Part shown: positions 1 to 9,767 of the stretch, in pieces
Layout of the letters: the number at the start of each line of letters is the position of its first letter
Numbering within the stretch: the stretch's first letter is position 1
From: Candidatus Rifleibacteriota bacterium
GTDB taxonomy: Bacteria; Muiribacteriota; Ozemobacteria; Ozemobacterales; Ozemobacteraceae
Reading direction: 5' to 3'
Assembly: GCA_015233565.1 (NCBI GenBank)
Contig: JADFXM010000001.1
Coordinates: 186,001 to 250,000 of the forward strand
Length of the DNA: 64,000 bases
Program-made: the position numbers and the translations under genes
Notes under the pieces: generated by a model
Database searches by the model: none
What the model was told of the DNA's origin: nothing
The model's input: the letters and a program-made list of their open reading frames with translations, nothing else

Positions 1-2
1 CA

Positions 3-2399
3 CAAAAATCGGTTCTTGACCAAGTGGAAAAAGGAAATCTGCCTGGAGAAATAATTAGTAGGCAAATTCGAAATCAGGGACAATCAGGAAGTGGGGAATC
101 TATACCAAGCTCCGGTTCGGAGACAATTCAGAGGCAGCAATCTGAGCCACAAATTTTGTTGGATTCCAAGCCGGAAAATTCTGAAAATCAAGGCCATTTA
201 GAAGGACAAGGAAGCCAGGTTTCCTCGAGCGATCCTGGTTTGGAAAGGAACCTTAAGAAGAGTTTTACTGAAGCAGTTCGAATCAGCCTTGATACAATTG
301 AAAAGCTCATGATGCTTGCCGGTGAGTTGGTTCTTATTCGAAACAGACAGCTTTTTGCGGTTGAGAAAGGGGAGATCATTTCAAGAAACGTGGTCCAAAA
401 GTTGGACCATATTACCTCCACTCTCCAGGAAACCATTATGAAAACCAGAATGCAATCGATGGGTAGGGTTTTCAGTAAATTCCCGAGACTTGTGCGTGAT
501 CTTGGAAGAAGATTCGGGAAACAGATCGAATTTGTTATTTCAGGAAATGAAGTTGAAATTGACAAGAACGTTTTGGATGGGCTTACTGACCCGCTTATCC
601 ATCTTATTCGAAATAGCTGTGACCATGGCATTGAAAGGCCAGAAGAAAGAGCGGCCAGTGGAAAAATGCCAATTGGAAAAATCCTCTTGAAGGCTTATCA
701 TGAGGGTGGTCAAATTGTGGTGCATGTACATGATGACGGAAGGGGCATTAATCCGGATATTATTGCGAAGAAAGCTGTTGAAAAAAAGTTTCGGACTGCC
801 GAAGAAATTGCCCTTTTGTCTAGAAAAGAGCTTCTTTCCCTGATTTTTCTTCCTGGATTTTCAACTGCGGAAAATATTGGAGAAATATCAGGTCGGGGTG
901 TTGGCATGGATGTAGTTAAATCGAACATTGAACGGATCGGGGGGCAAGTTGATTTCGAGAATTATCCTGAAAAGGGTTTGTCAGTAATTCTGCGCTTGCC
1001 AATTACGCTTGCGATTATTCCGTGTTTGATTATTAAATGTGGCTTTTTTAAATATGCAATTCCCAGATTCAATCTTCAAGAATTGATTTATCTTTTTGAC
1101 GAGGATGTTTACAAGAAGATCGAATATACATGCGAATTTGAAACATATCTTTTGAGGAATAATATTCTTCCCCTGGTACGATTATCAGAGATACTTTCCA
1201 ATTCGAAACCGCTGGATGAGAGAACCAGATGGAAAATTACCGAAAAGTATCGGCAAAAGGCCAAAGAAAACTATATTGACTATATCGAAGTTGTTAACAA
1301 TCCGGATTTACAAACGGGATATGGAAATTCCATGATTTTTGCAGTAATAAAAGCAGGAAAAGCAAGATATGGATTAGTTGTAGATGAGATAATAGGGGTT
1401 GAAGAAATAGTGGTAAGGCCCTTACATTCTGCACTTAATAATTGTGGGATATATTCCGGCGCTACCATAATGGGGGATGGCCAAGTAGCTTTAATTTTAG
1501 ACCTGGAGGGGATTGCCACCTATGCTGGTGTTTCAGGAGCGTCCATTGTTGAAAGAAAATCTGACACAGCAGCGGTCGAATTGCTTGAGGATAAACATTT
1601 TTTCCTTTTGGCAATGGTTGGCTCTAATGAAGTTATCGCTGTTCCCGTTGGATTTTTGAAGACCATAGAGAGATTTTCCACCAAAATGATCGAAAAAATT
1701 GGAAACCGAGAATACATCACCATTAAGGAAAATCCAATTTTGCTGATAGACATTAGAGAATTCATTGAATTTCCTTATGAATCAAGAGATTCGGAAATGT
1801 TTATTATGATACCAAAGGTTTCATCAGATCATTACGGGATAATGGTGAGCAAATTGATTGATATTGTTGAAACACAGCCTCAGGTTCAAAAGCAAGATGC
1901 TTCAGATTATGGAGTTGTTGGAAAGTCTCTTGTAAATGGCCATTTAACGATATTTCCTGATTTTTATGAAATTCACGAATTGATTGAGAGAAAATATTTT
2001 GGAAAAGCGAAGAATGCTGAATTGGCTAAAAAAGTTCTTTTGTTGGAAGACAGCGACTATTTCAGGAAAATAATTCAAGGTGTTTTAGTTTCCGAGGGCT
2101 TTTCAGTAATGACTGCAATCAATGGCTTTGAAGGGCTTGATTTGGCTAAAACAAACCAGTTCGATTTAATCGTATCGGATCTCGAAATGCCGGAAATGGA
2201 CGGATTTGAATTTGTCAGGCGGCTTCGAAAAATTGAAAAGTACCAGAAAACGCCAACACTCGCTTTGACAAGCTACGATTCTTTGGAAATGAGAAAAAAA
2301 TCCCAGGATTCGGGATTCGATTCCTTTCAGAAAAAATTTGACAAAAGTCTCTTTTTGAAAACCATAATTGAAATGATTGAAGTAGCTGGGGTAAATTGA
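3..2399 (+). CDS. cheA: CheA-type chemotaxis histidine kinase with C-terminal receiver domain (5' end outside window)
   Basis: Autokinase that phosphorylates CheB/CheY-type receivers in a chemoreceptor array. The first in-frame start is GTG at 24, but the frame is open to the window edge, so the HPt (P1) domain should lie upstream. Numbered from that GTG: a polar Gln/Ser-rich linker to about 75; dimerisation helices about 78-145; an ATPase with N box (LIHLIRNSCDHG, near 191-202), G1 (DDGRGI) and G2 (GRGVGMDVV); a CheW-like coupling domain about 325-520; a second, more divergent CheW-like domain about 545-660; a receiver about 668-791 with acceptor Asp in SDLEMPEMDG. The stop overlaps the cheW start by one base. 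The attached receiver suggests a phosphate sink or internal output. Family call is secure; the missing N-terminus is inferred. Confidence 0.95.
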   Translation, partial: QKSVLDQVEKGNLPGEIISRQIRNQGQSGSGESIPSSGSETIQRQQSEPQILLDSKPENSENQGHLEGQGSQVSSSDPGLERNLKKSFTEAVRISLDTIEKLMMLAGELVLIRNRQLFAVEKGEIISRNVVQKLDHITSTLQETIMKTRMQSMGRVFSKFPRLVRDLGRRFGKQIEFVISGNEVEIDKNVLDGLTDPLIHLIRNSCDHGIERPEERAASGKMPIGKILLKAYHEGGQIVVHVHDDGRGINPDIIAKKAVEKKFRTAEEIALLSRKELLSLIFLPGFSTAENIGEISGRGVGMDVVKSNIERIGGQVDFENYPEKGLSVILRLPITLAIIPCLIIKCGFFKYAIPRFNLQELIYLFDEDVYKKIEYTCEFETYLLRNNILPLVRLSEILSNSKPLDERTRWKITEKYRQKAKENYIDYIEVVNNPDLQTGYGNSMIFAVIKAGKARYGLVVDEIIGVEEIVVRPLHSALNNCGIYSGATIMGDGQVALILDLEGIATYAGVSGASIVERKSDTAAVELLEDKHFFLLAMVGSNEVIAVPVGFLKTIERFSTKMIEKIGNREYITIKENPILLIDIREFIEFPYESRDSEMFIMIPKVSSDHYGIMVSKLIDIVETQPQVQKQDASDYGVVGKSLVNGHLTIFPDFYEIHELIERKYFGKAKNAELAKKVLLLEDSDYFRKIIQGVLVSEGFSVMTAINGFEGLDLAKTNQFDLIVSDLEMPEMDGFEFVRRLRKIEKYQKTPTLALTSYDSLEMRKKSQDSGFDSFQKKFDKSLFLKTIIEMIEVAGVN

Positions 2400-2905
2400 T
2401 GAGCAGCAAATTGGTGGATGAAATTGAAAAGAAATTAATTTGCTCTTTCAGAATAGCAGACAGACTTTTTGGGTTTGATATACGGCTTGTGAAGGAAATA
2501 ATAACTGAATTTCAAATTACGCCAGTGTTTCACGCCCCTGAACCGGTTAAAGGATTCATGAATCTACGAGGGCAAATACATTTAATTCTTGATCTCAGGA
2601 TGGTTTTAGGATTTGAACGAAAGCTTGGATTCCAGCCAAAATTCATTATTATTTTTAAACCTTCGGTAAGCGAACCTTTTGGTGTTTTGGTTGAGAAGAT
2701 TGAAGATATTGTGGAAATTAGTGATGAAATGGTTGAAAGGAGCTCCTTCACCAGATCTCCAGATGACAGAATTCTGGGAGTATGTAAGCTTTCGAGCGGA
2801 TTACTCATACTTCTGAATCCTCTTTCCATTTTAAAGGAAGTATCAATGGACACTTGGAAAATCGATCACAGATTAGAAGAGGTAAAAAATGAAAATCGGA
2901 ACTAG
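2399..2905 (+). CDS. cheW: CheW coupling protein
   Basis: Scaffold that links chemoreceptors to CheA in the cytoplasmic array. At 168 residues it is a single CheW (SH3-like) domain: [16 protein letters not shown] at the start, then [16 protein letters not shown], the characteristic beta-strand pair of the family. An upstream in-frame TTG at 2396 exists, but the ATG at 2399 overlaps the cheA TGA and fits translational coupling. Its 3' end overlaps the next gene (mcp) by 17 bases, so the three genes are co-translated. Nothing is missing from the domain. Confidence 0.93.
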   Translation: MSSKLVDEIEKKLICSFRIADRLFGFDIRLVKEIITEFQITPVFHAPEPVKGFMNLRGQIHLILDLRMVLGFERKLGFQPKFIIIFKPSVSEPFGVLVEKIEDIVEISDEMVERSSFTRSPDDRILGVCKLSSGLLILLNPLSILKEVSMDTWKIDHRLEEVKNENRN

Positions 2906-5024
2906 GATTGTAGTAGGCTTCACTATCGTGGCATTTGGCTTTTTCGTTATTTCATCATATTTGCAAATGAAACTGGTAAATTCCGAAGATTTCATTCAAC
3001 ATATGTCCAGGGTGAACGAGCATGCTTCTCGGCTAATTAAAGCTTTTGAAGATGAAATGGGTTTGATCTCGAAAGTGGAGGAAGCGCTTTCGCCAAGAAT
3101 TTCGAGTGCTCCGAGAAATTTACCCAGAGTTTCTCCCATGGATGGATTGGGTAAGTTAGTTTATTCAGAAGAAAATGGAACGGTTTGGGGTATTCTGGAT
3201 GATAATAGCGAGATTGCTGAAAGGGCTCGACAAATTCATGAACAGTTTATTGAATTACTCAATGAGTCCCGGCCAATAATCGGTTCACGAGCCATTGATG
3301 CAAAGGAGGAACTAAAGGATTCGCAAATTCAAACTCTTTTTGTTGAGGTTGGAGCAATTAAATCCAGACTTTCCCAGACTTGGAGTGAAGTAATACGGAA
3401 AGTGTGCAGTATCCAAGTTGCAACAATTATTAAGAATTTCCCTTTTACCGGCTATTGGTTAGTAATTCTTGGCTTTTTGTTAATTTCTGTACTATTAGGA
3501 TTAAAAATTGCAACATCAATTGAAAAACCGGTAAAAAATGCTTTACTTGTACTCGAAAAACTTTCTCGAGGGGAGAATGTGCCCTCCATAAATAATGAGT
3601 CCTTAGACGAAATTGGAGAAATTTCCAGAGCGATAGACCGATTGGGTCTAGTTTTGAACAATATAACCTCAGAATTTGGAAAAGTTGTTAAAGGAGTAAA
3701 AGAAGGTGACCTGTTTTTGCGAGGAAATTCCGAAATTTTTCAGGGTAGTTTTGCGGAAGCTGTAAGTGGCTTAAATATAGTGATCGACACAGTTAACACC
3801 TCGCTTGGGGATGTTATCGAAACAGTTTCCAATCAGGCTCAGGGCCAGTTTATTCCCATGGAAAAGGCTTATTTAGGTCATTTTGATAAGATAAAACAGG
3901 ATGTAAACCATGTTACACGATCTTTAAACGAGATTGTAAATCAAATCAGAATTATCTGTGAAAGCATGGTTGACTGCCATTTCAACGTTGAGATCAAAGG
4001 AGAATTTCCGGGAAAGTTCAACGAAATCAAGAACTCTCTGAATTCTGCGGTGAGAAATGTTGGAGGAATGATCAATACTATCAAGTCCATGGCTATTTCC
4101 CTAAGCAATTCCTGCCAGGAGATCAAGGGATTGTCTGATTCGATTTCAAAAAGATCAGAATCCATTAGATTTCAGGCTGATACCACTTCTGAAATTTCTA
4201 ATTCTTTTACCGCAATTGTTTCAACTTCAGAAGAAATAACGGTGAATATTTCGGATATTCTTTCGACTGCTGAGCAAATGTCGCAGAACATGAACATGGT
4301 TGCGAAAACTATTGAAGTCGTTTCGAAGTCGGTTATCAACGTCTCGGAAAACTCACGTGAAGCCTCCAAAACTGCTGGGCAGGCTATGGAACTGGCAAAC
4401 ACTGCCACCTCGAGCATGGGAATTTTAGGTGGGGCTGCTCGGGAGATTGGAAAAGTTACAGAGGTTATCAAGCGAATTGCTGAGCAAACCAATTTACTTG
4501 CACTGAATGCGACAATTGAAGCAGCCTCCGCTGGAGAAGCAGGAAGAGGATTTGCTGTGGTTGCCCATGAAATAAAGGAACTTGCGAACCAGAGTGCACA
4601 GGCAGCTGAGGGAATTGCTACCAAGATCGCAGGTGTACAATCGAACACTAATGAGGCGGTTGAAGTAATTTCAAAAGTGTCGGAGATTGTACAAAAAATA
4701 TATGAATCAATTGGTTCAATTACTCAAGCCATGGAGCGACATTCGAAAGCCGCATCCGATATATCGACAAATGCTGCTGAAGCTGCAAAAGGCACCAATA
4801 ATATTACGACTTCAATTGCCGAGATTTCCAAAGGAGCAAATGAAATGACTCGTGTTATCGGCCAGGCGGCACAGGGGGTGGGCAATTTGGCTTTGCATAT
4901 CCAAAGCGTCAGCGATTCCCACATTGATAACAATAAAAATATACATAAGTTAAATGATGCTGTTGACAGTTTAGTCGGCACTTCAAGGCAATTGCAAAAT
5001 GTCATGGAAAAATTCAAAGTTTAA
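2889..5024 (+). CDS. Methyl-accepting chemotaxis protein (transmembrane)
   Basis: Chemoreceptor of 711 residues. TM1 is at about 7-25, followed by a periplasmic helical segment to about 185, TM2 about 189-210, a HAMP domain about 210-265, a long coiled-coil region with adaptation helices, and the conserved signalling hairpin ([18 protein letters not shown], then [15 protein letters not shown]). The periplasmic part is short and predicted helical rather than a Cache or PAS fold; its ligand is unknown. No C-terminal CheR/CheB tether pentapeptide is seen. GAGG lies just before the ATG at 2889, inside the end of cheW. Being embedded in the che operon, it is probably the dedicated receptor of this CheA. 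Confidence 0.94.
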   Translation: MKIGTRIVVGFTIVAFGFFVISSYLQMKLVNSEDFIQHMSRVNEHASRLIKAFEDEMGLISKVEEALSPRISSAPRNLPRVSPMDGLGKLVYSEENGTVWGILDDNSEIAERARQIHEQFIELLNESRPIIGSRAIDAKEELKDSQIQTLFVEVGAIKSRLSQTWSEVIRKVCSIQVATIIKNFPFTGYWLVILGFLLISVLLGLKIATSIEKPVKNALLVLEKLSRGENVPSINNESLDEIGEISRAIDRLGLVLNNITSEFGKVVKGVKEGDLFLRGNSEIFQGSFAEAVSGLNIVIDTVNTSLGDVIETVSNQAQGQFIPMEKAYLGHFDKIKQDVNHVTRSLNEIVNQIRIICESMVDCHFNVEIKGEFPGKFNEIKNSLNSAVRNVGGMINTIKSMAISLSNSCQEIKGLSDSISKRSESIRFQADTTSEISNSFTAIVSTSEEITVNISDILSTAEQMSQNMNMVAKTIEVVSKSVINVSENSREASKTAGQAMELANTATSSMGILGGAAREIGKVTEVIKRIAEQTNLLALNATIEAASAGEAGRGFAVVAHEIKELANQSAQAAEGIATKIAGVQSNTNEAVEVISKVSEIVQKIYESIGSITQAMERHSKAASDISTNAAEAAKGTNNITTSIAEISKGANEMTRVIGQAAQGVGNLALHIQSVSDSHIDNNKNIHKLNDAVDSLVGTSRQLQNVMEKFKV

Positions 5025-5087
5025 AAAGAGATATTTGAAAAAAAATTTACTGTTGAGCAAGTATATTTTTAATTGAGCGTTGGAAAA

Positions 5088-6197
5088 ATGGCACAAAAAA
5101 AATTGACAGTTGTGATAGTTGACGATTCAAACGTTTTTTTGAATGTCTTGAGTGAGGTTGTCTCGCGAAATCCACTCTGTGAAATCGCCGGAAAATTTGG
5201 CTCGGGTGAGGAAGCACTTGACTTCCTTTCCAAAAACACAGTGGATCTGCTTATGCTTGATCTTGAACTTCCAGGGATAGGCGGGTTGGAAGTTCTTGAA
5301 AAAATAATTGAAATAAACGAATCCCAACTGCGCAATCCTCAGATTGAAACTCTGATTATAAGCCTTCTTTCTCTTCCTGGCGCGGAAGTTACAATCAAAG
5401 CACTTGAAATAGGAGCTTTTGATTTTATTGCTAAACCTGAGGGGACTTATCTTCCCAGGAATATGGAAATATTAAAAAAACAATTGTACGAGAAAATCGA
5501 AATGTGCTTTTTCAAAAAATATCCCTCCTTAAAGAAGTCCACTCTACTCGAGAAAAAGCCAAAATCAGGGATTGTTTTAAGGAATGACAGAAGTTACAGT
5601 GCTGTACTAATCGGTGCTTCAACTGGTGGTCCAAAAGCAGTGATGTCTCTGATTCCGGAATTGTCGAACTTAATTTCCCTCCCTATTATTGTTGCTATTC
5701 ACATGCCGGCTGTTTTTAGCGAGGTATTTGCTCAAAATTTGAATCGAAGACATGCCAAACATCAGGTGATTGAGTGCTCCGGTGGAGAGATAATCGAAAA
5801 TGAGCATGTGTATTTAGCTCCCGGAGGAAAAAACCTGGTACTAAAAAAAGGAAATGAGGGAAAAGTCGTTACTTTACTTGATGACACCCCAAACGAAGAA
5901 ACGGTTTTTCCATCCATTAACTCCCTTTTTAGATCTGCTGCTAACACTTTTGATGGTCCTTTGATTGCTGTTCTTCTAACAGGAATGGGAAATGACGGGT
6001 GTAAGGCACTGTCCACAATAAAGCGCTCAGGAGGATACGTGGTTGCTCAAAATGAGACTTCCAGCGTTGTTTGGGGAATGCCCGGAAATGCAGTTGCTTC
6101 GGGTTTAGTTGATGCTGTGGCACCACTTTCGAAAATTACTGATGAAATTTTCAAGCGTGTTTCGGGTTTGCATTCGTTCTCTTCCAGGATGAGGTAG
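5088..6197 (+). CDS. cheB: CheB protein-glutamate methylesterase/deamidase
   Basis: Response regulator that removes methyl groups from receptor glutamates (and deamidates glutamines) when phosphorylated. An N-terminal receiver (VVIVDDSNVF; acceptor Asp in MLDLELPGIGG; Lys in FIAKPEG) is linked to the methylesterase domain. Catalytic features are visible: Ser in GASTGGPKA, His in VAIHMPAVF, and Asp in LTGMGNDG. The product is 369 residues from ATG 5088. An in-frame TTG at 5073 would add five residues (MSVGK) but lacks better support. It follows mcp after about 60 bases and precedes cheR, the enzyme of opposite action. Confidence 0.94.
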   Translation: MAQKKLTVVIVDDSNVFLNVLSEVVSRNPLCEIAGKFGSGEEALDFLSKNTVDLLMLDLELPGIGGLEVLEKIIEINESQLRNPQIETLIISLLSLPGAEVTIKALEIGAFDFIAKPEGTYLPRNMEILKKQLYEKIEMCFFKKYPSLKKSTLLEKKPKSGIVLRNDRSYSAVLIGASTGGPKAVMSLIPELSNLISLPIIVAIHMPAVFSEVFAQNLNRRHAKHQVIECSGGEIIENEHVYLAPGGKNLVLKKGNEGKVVTLLDDTPNEETVFPSINSLFRSAANTFDGPLIAVLLTGMGNDGCKALSTIKRSGGYVVAQNETSSVVWGMPGNAVASGLVDAVAPLSKITDEIFKRVSGLHSFSSRMR

Positions 6198-6280
6198 AAA
6201 TTTAATTGGCGATAATTTGGAGAACTGAAATATTGAGGCGATGGCATAAATTTATCCAGTCATGAGGTAGGAACTGGTTG

Positions 6281-7162
6281 ATGGCTATTTCAAAACAGGA
6301 CTTTGAAAAGTTGAAAGAATTGGTTCGCGATATTTGCGGAATCAATATTACTGATGATAAGTTCATGGTTATTGAAAGAAAACTGGAATCTTTTCTTTCA
6401 ATTATTTCTTCACAAAATTTTAATGAATTTCTGGAAAAACTGGCATTACCAAGTGGGTTCTTACTTCGTGAGAAGCTGATAGACGTCATTACGACAAATG
6501 AAACTCTTTTTTTTCGGGATGTACATCCTTTTGAAACATTTTCAACGATTGTTATTCCTCGCATTGAAGACCTTTTAAAGTCCCGTACAGACCTTTCCGA
6601 AGGAAAATTTAGAATTTGGTCGGCAGGGTCTTCAACTGGTCAGGAACCTTACAGCATTGCGATGTTACTTAACGAGTACTCCGAAAAGAAAAAAACCTTA
6701 TCCCCGGACAAGATTGAAATTCTTGCAAGCGATATCTCATCGAGTGTTCTTTCTCGAGCAATTTCCGGACAATTCAATTCTTCCCAAATTAAACGTGGCC
6801 TAAAGCCCTATTTTCTCGATAAATATTTTCAAAAATCAGGAAATAAGTGGGTTATTGACGAAAAAATCAGGAATATGGTTGAATTCAGAAGAATTAATTT
6901 AATCGATAATTTTTCCATTCTTGGGAAATTCGATGTTGTGCTTTGCCGGAATGTTCTTATTTATTTCGATACTCAAATGAGAAAGAATGTCCTGGAAAAA
7001 ATCAATAGAGTTCTTTTTGATGGCGGATTTCTTTTCGTGGGTGCTTCTGAAATAATTATGGACTTCGAATCTCAATTTTCCTCTGAAAGGAACGGTTCGA
7101 CCATCTTTTATCGGAAGAAACTTTCCGAAACGGACTCACATCCGGCAATCCAATCACTTTGA
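6281..7162 (+). CDS. cheR: CheR chemoreceptor glutamate methyltransferase
   Basis: SAM-dependent methyltransferase that methylates receptor glutamates. The N-terminal helical CheR domain (LVRDICGINI) is followed by the SAM-binding Rossmann domain with RIWSAGSSTGQEPYSIA and the hallmark FDVVLCRNVLIYFD. At 293 residues it is of normal length, without the TPR extension of some homologues. ATG 6281 is chosen over the adjacent TTG 6278 because GAGGTAGG lies about nine bases before it. It completes the adaptation pair with the upstream cheB and is the last gene of the visible operon. Confidence 0.94.
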   Translation: MAISKQDFEKLKELVRDICGINITDDKFMVIERKLESFLSIISSQNFNEFLEKLALPSGFLLREKLIDVITTNETLFFRDVHPFETFSTIVIPRIEDLLKSRTDLSEGKFRIWSAGSSTGQEPYSIAMLLNEYSEKKKTLSPDKIEILASDISSSVLSRAISGQFNSSQIKRGLKPYFLDKYFQKSGNKWVIDEKIRNMVEFRRINLIDNFSILGKFDVVLCRNVLIYFDTQMRKNVLEKINRVLFDGGFLFVGASEIIMDFESQFSSERNGSTIFYRKKLSETDSHPAIQSL

Positions 7163-7188
7163 ATTTCCAATTATTTCTACGGTTTTTT

Positions 7189-7533
7189 CTATTTTCTAAC
7201 GAAGTGGGGCATTTCGAATGGTATTTCCAGGGAAAATTCAATCAAACCTGCAAATTCATTGTCTTTTTCAAACCATGGAGCTTGCCAAATAATCTTTTTC
7301 TTTCCTTTTTTTTCAATTGTATAAACATTGGTTGATTTATTGTCCATTATTTCCCGAAGTTTTTTTTGAGCGGTTTCTGGGTGGCAATCGAAGAGGTTTT
7401 TACCAATCCAGTCTTTTGTGTCAGATGTCTGAAAAGTTTTTTTTGCTCCCGAATTCATGAAAATGATTTTTCCATTCTTATCGCTAACGGTGATTGCTCC
7501 TGAAAAGCCATCAAGCCATGCATTGTCGATCAT
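7189..7533 (-). CDS. Single-domain PAS protein
   Basis: A 114-residue protein that is essentially one PAS domain: FSGAITVSDKNGKIIFMNSG at the N-terminus, then GKNLFDCHPE and a C-terminal beta-sheet. No kinase, cyclase, receiver or membrane segment is attached, so it is probably a cytosolic sensor or adaptor acting through a partner. AAAGGA lies nine bases before the ATG on the minus strand. It is convergent with the che operon, its 3' end 26 bases from the cheR stop. A role in feeding signals to that array is inference from position only. Confidence 0.8.
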   Translation of the reverse strand: MIDNAWLDGFSGAITVSDKNGKIIFMNSGAKKTFQTSDTKDWIGKNLFDCHPETAQKKLREIMDNKSTNVYTIEKKGKKKIIWQAPWFEKDNEFAGLIEFSLEIPFEMPHFVRK

Positions 7534-7991
7534 TTGTTAATTCCTTTCTGTACCATTCCGAAAAAAATGGTTATGCACTGGTTGCAAGGGTGAAATTATT
7601 ATACCACCTTAAGAAGATGCGGGCAATCTCAATGGCACGTTTACAGTCAAGGAGTGAAAAAAGTGGAATTTTTTGAGAAAAAATATTTTTCGTCACCTTG
7701 AAAACCCTGTATTAGTACGAAGTTTCGGACGCAAAATCTATTGAAATCCTGATCTGTAAACGAATTTAAGGCATTTTTCAGACGATTTTTACTGGACAGT
7801 AGGAAAACCCTTAAAACAATCTTCAAATGCTATTTTCAGGCGTCAAATTTACATGGACAGAAAAAGCAGGCAAAAAAGGCTTCTTTTTGGCTTCAGGTCA
7901 TAACAAGATGGCTTTTTCACTCGGGAACTTCGGATTAAGATTACAGAATGTCCAGCTGAAAAAGGTTTTTCTTTTTATTTCATCGTTTAAA

Positions 7992-8012
7992 ACCACGTCC
8001 TTTGGGCGTGGT
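7992..8012. repeat. GC-rich imperfect hairpin
   Basis: Inverted repeat ACCACG...CGTGGT with inner CC/GG pairs around a three-base loop (one mismatch). It resembles the subterminal hairpins of IS200/IS605 elements and may mark one end of a non-autonomous relic, but no transposase is present. It could also act as a terminator for transcription in either direction, although no clear T-run follows. Confidence 0.5.
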
Positions 8013-8111
8013 CAGAGAGATATAGCTCTGCCGGTCAGTTGCTGTAGTCAGCGTGGGCGGTTGTTCTTGGTTGATACCACCAACGCATGAAGACAGATCG
8101 CCCCCCTCGGG

Positions 8112-8231
8112 GAAGCTGTGAAAAATTTGAGTTAACCATGAAAGTACAACACCGGTGAACCCAGCCAACAATCGTTTGTGATATTTGGCACTTAGATTTT
8201 CTTCCGATTTTTAGTATTTTTTCACAGCTTC
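8112..8231. repeat. 120-bp dispersed element, copy A (MITE-like)
   Basis: Bounded by perfect 14-bp inverted repeats (GAAGCTGTGAAAAA and TTTTTCACAGCTTC). It aligns over exactly 120 bases without a gap to 54654-54773, with 83 identities by hand count, including a shared AAAGTACAACA at the same offset. Length conservation with matched terminal repeats suggests a small mobile element or a folded RNA domain. No coding capacity is common to both copies. Confidence 0.7.
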
Positions 8232-8249
8232 GGGGGGCTGCCCGAAAGC

Positions 8250-8266
8250 CACCACCTCTGGTGGTG
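8250..8266. repeat. Perfect hairpin CACCACC-TCT-GGTGGTG
   Basis: Seven-base-pair stem with a three-base loop. Together with the hairpin at 7992-8012 it brackets repeat copy A, so the pair may be the two ends of an IS200/IS605-derived relic about 275 bases long. That reading is inference from hairpin form only. Confidence 0.45.
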
Positions 8267-8354
8267 CTCGTTTACTTTGCATTATTCAGGATAATTTTAC
8301 AAAATAGAATGTGATTGCCCTAGCTATGTTTACCTTGTAAAAGTTGATTTTTGC

Positions 8355-8383
8355 TTGGATTTTAATTTAAACTGTGTTAAAAT
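8355..8383 (+). promoter_or_regulatory. Sigma70-like promoter for the malic-enzyme gene
   Basis: TTGGAT (8355-8360), 17-base spacer, TAAAAT (8378-8383), with TG one base before the -10 (extended type). Transcription would begin near 8390, leaving a leader of only about nine bases before ATG 8399. Confidence 0.45.
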
Positions 8384-8398
8384 TCGCCGAAATTGGGG

Positions 8399-9721
8399 AT
8401 GGGACATTTGAATAACAAGAACAATCTGAAACGCTTTGAGAATATTTTTTCTGATCCTGAGAAAGTTCTCGATTACCACTCCTCTTTTCCACCCGGGAAA
8501 ATAGTGGTTTTGCCTTCGAAACCATGTTTGAGCAAGCAGGACTTAACGTTGGCCTATACTCCTGGGGTGGCTATACCTTCCCTTTTGATAAAAGAGAATC
8601 CGGAATTTGCATATAATTATACTGGAAAAGGGAATCTGGTTGCAGTTATATCCAACGGAACAGCTGTCTTAGGACTGGGAAACATTGGACCTCTGGCGGG
8701 AAAACCTGTAATGGAAGGGAAAGCACTTCTTTTTAAAAAGTTTGCAGGTATTGATGCTTTTGACATAGAAATTAACACGGAAGATCCTTCCCAATTGATA
8801 AATTGCGTTAAATTAATTTCCGGCACCTTTGGGGGAATTAATCTTGAAGATATTAAATCTCCGGAATGTTTTTCAATTGAAGAAGAATTGATTGAAAGCC
8901 TGAATATCCCTGTTTTTCATGATGATCAACATGGTACAGCGATAGTTGTCGCAGCGGCGCTGATAAATTCATTAAGATTAAATGGGAAAAAAATTGAAAA
9001 CTTGAGAACTGTTTTTTGTGGCGCTGGGGCAGCCGGAATTGCTATTGCTCGATTGTTGACTAAAATGGGGCTTGATAAAAATAACGTTATAATGTGCGAC
9101 ATACACGGGGTAGTTTATAAGGGCCGTAAGGAAGATATGAATCGGTGGAAAGATCCATTTGCTGCCGAGACATCTTTTCGAACGTTGACGGAAGCGATTA
9201 AAGGGGCTGATCTTTTTATTGGAGTTTCCGGACCGAATCTGCTTTCTGATGGTGGGCTAAAAAGCATGAACAAGGATCCTATGGTGTTTGCACTCGCCAA
9301 TCCAATTCCTGAGATTTCCTTTGAGAGAGCTGTAGGGATTCGTTCAGATGTTTTGATTGCTACCGGTCGCAGTGATTTTCCTAATCAGATCAATAATCTG
9401 TTAGGTTTTCCTTATATCTTCAGAGGCGCGCTGGATTCCCGTGCAAGAATAATTAATGATGAAATGAAGATGGCTGCCGCTAATGCGATTGCAAAATTAG
9501 CATTGGAACCAATAACTTCAGAAGTTCTGAATGCTTATGGGTTGCAATCCTTGTCGTTTGGAAGGGAATACCTGATTCCCAAGCCTTTTGACTCCAGACT
9601 TTTTGAGAGGGTTTCATTTGCTGTCGCCGAAGCAGCAATAAAAAGCGGTTCATCCAGGATGGACGAAGATTTTTTAGCAGCTTATTCGAGAAAGCTCAGG
9701 ACAAGAGAAATTCTTAGATAG
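8399..9721 (+). CDS. NAD(P)-dependent malic enzyme
   Basis: Oxidative decarboxylation of malate to pyruvate in the cytosol. N-terminal malic-enzyme domain with LAYTPGVA, NGTAVLGLGNIGPLAG and GKALLFKKFAGIDAFDI; metal/substrate region with HDDQHGTA; then a Rossmann NAD(P) domain with FCGAGAAGIAIARL. At 440 residues it is a stand-alone short bacterial type, lacking the phosphotransacetylase tail of MaeB. Start choice: ATG 8399 is used; TTG 8393 and TTG 8408 are alternatives, and GGGGATGGGA upstream of 8408 could be its ribosome site. The fumarase gene follows 46 bases later, so the pair links fumarate, malate and pyruvate. Confidence 0.93.
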   Translation: MGHLNNKNNLKRFENIFSDPEKVLDYHSSFPPGKIVVLPSKPCLSKQDLTLAYTPGVAIPSLLIKENPEFAYNYTGKGNLVAVISNGTAVLGLGNIGPLAGKPVMEGKALLFKKFAGIDAFDIEINTEDPSQLINCVKLISGTFGGINLEDIKSPECFSIEEELIESLNIPVFHDDQHGTAIVVAAALINSLRLNGKKIENLRTVFCGAGAAGIAIARLLTKMGLDKNNVIMCDIHGVVYKGRKEDMNRWKDPFAAETSFRTLTEAIKGADLFIGVSGPNLLSDGGLKSMNKDPMVFALANPIPEISFERAVGIRSDVLIATGRSDFPNQINNLLGFPYIFRGALDSRARIINDEMKMAAANAIAKLALEPITSEVLNAYGLQSLSFGREYLIPKPFDSRLFERVSFAVAEAAIKSGSSRMDEDFLAAYSRKLRTREILR

Positions 9722-9767
9722 TGGTAGATACTTCCAATAAATATAGAGATTACGCCGGAAATTTGCT

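Larger units (their letters stand above)
7534..8398. other. Gene-free region with repeats and hairpins
   Basis: About 865 bases between the PAS gene and the malic-enzyme gene. The first 450 bases are AT-rich with no convincing reading frame. From 7992 to 8266 the composition shifts to higher GC and holds two strong hairpins flanking a 120-bp repeat (listed separately). A minus-strand open frame at 7980-8171 runs through the first hairpin, ending TTPKGRGFKR; it is not recognisable as a protein. A promoter-like site precedes the malic-enzyme gene. Confidence 0.6.

Noticed and set aside
7980..8171. 63-residue minus-strand frame ending TTPKGRGFKR, as a transposase (TnpB) tail
   Set aside because: No zinc-ribbon or RuvC motif, and it crosses repeat copy A; the frame is most likely a by-product of the hairpin sequence.
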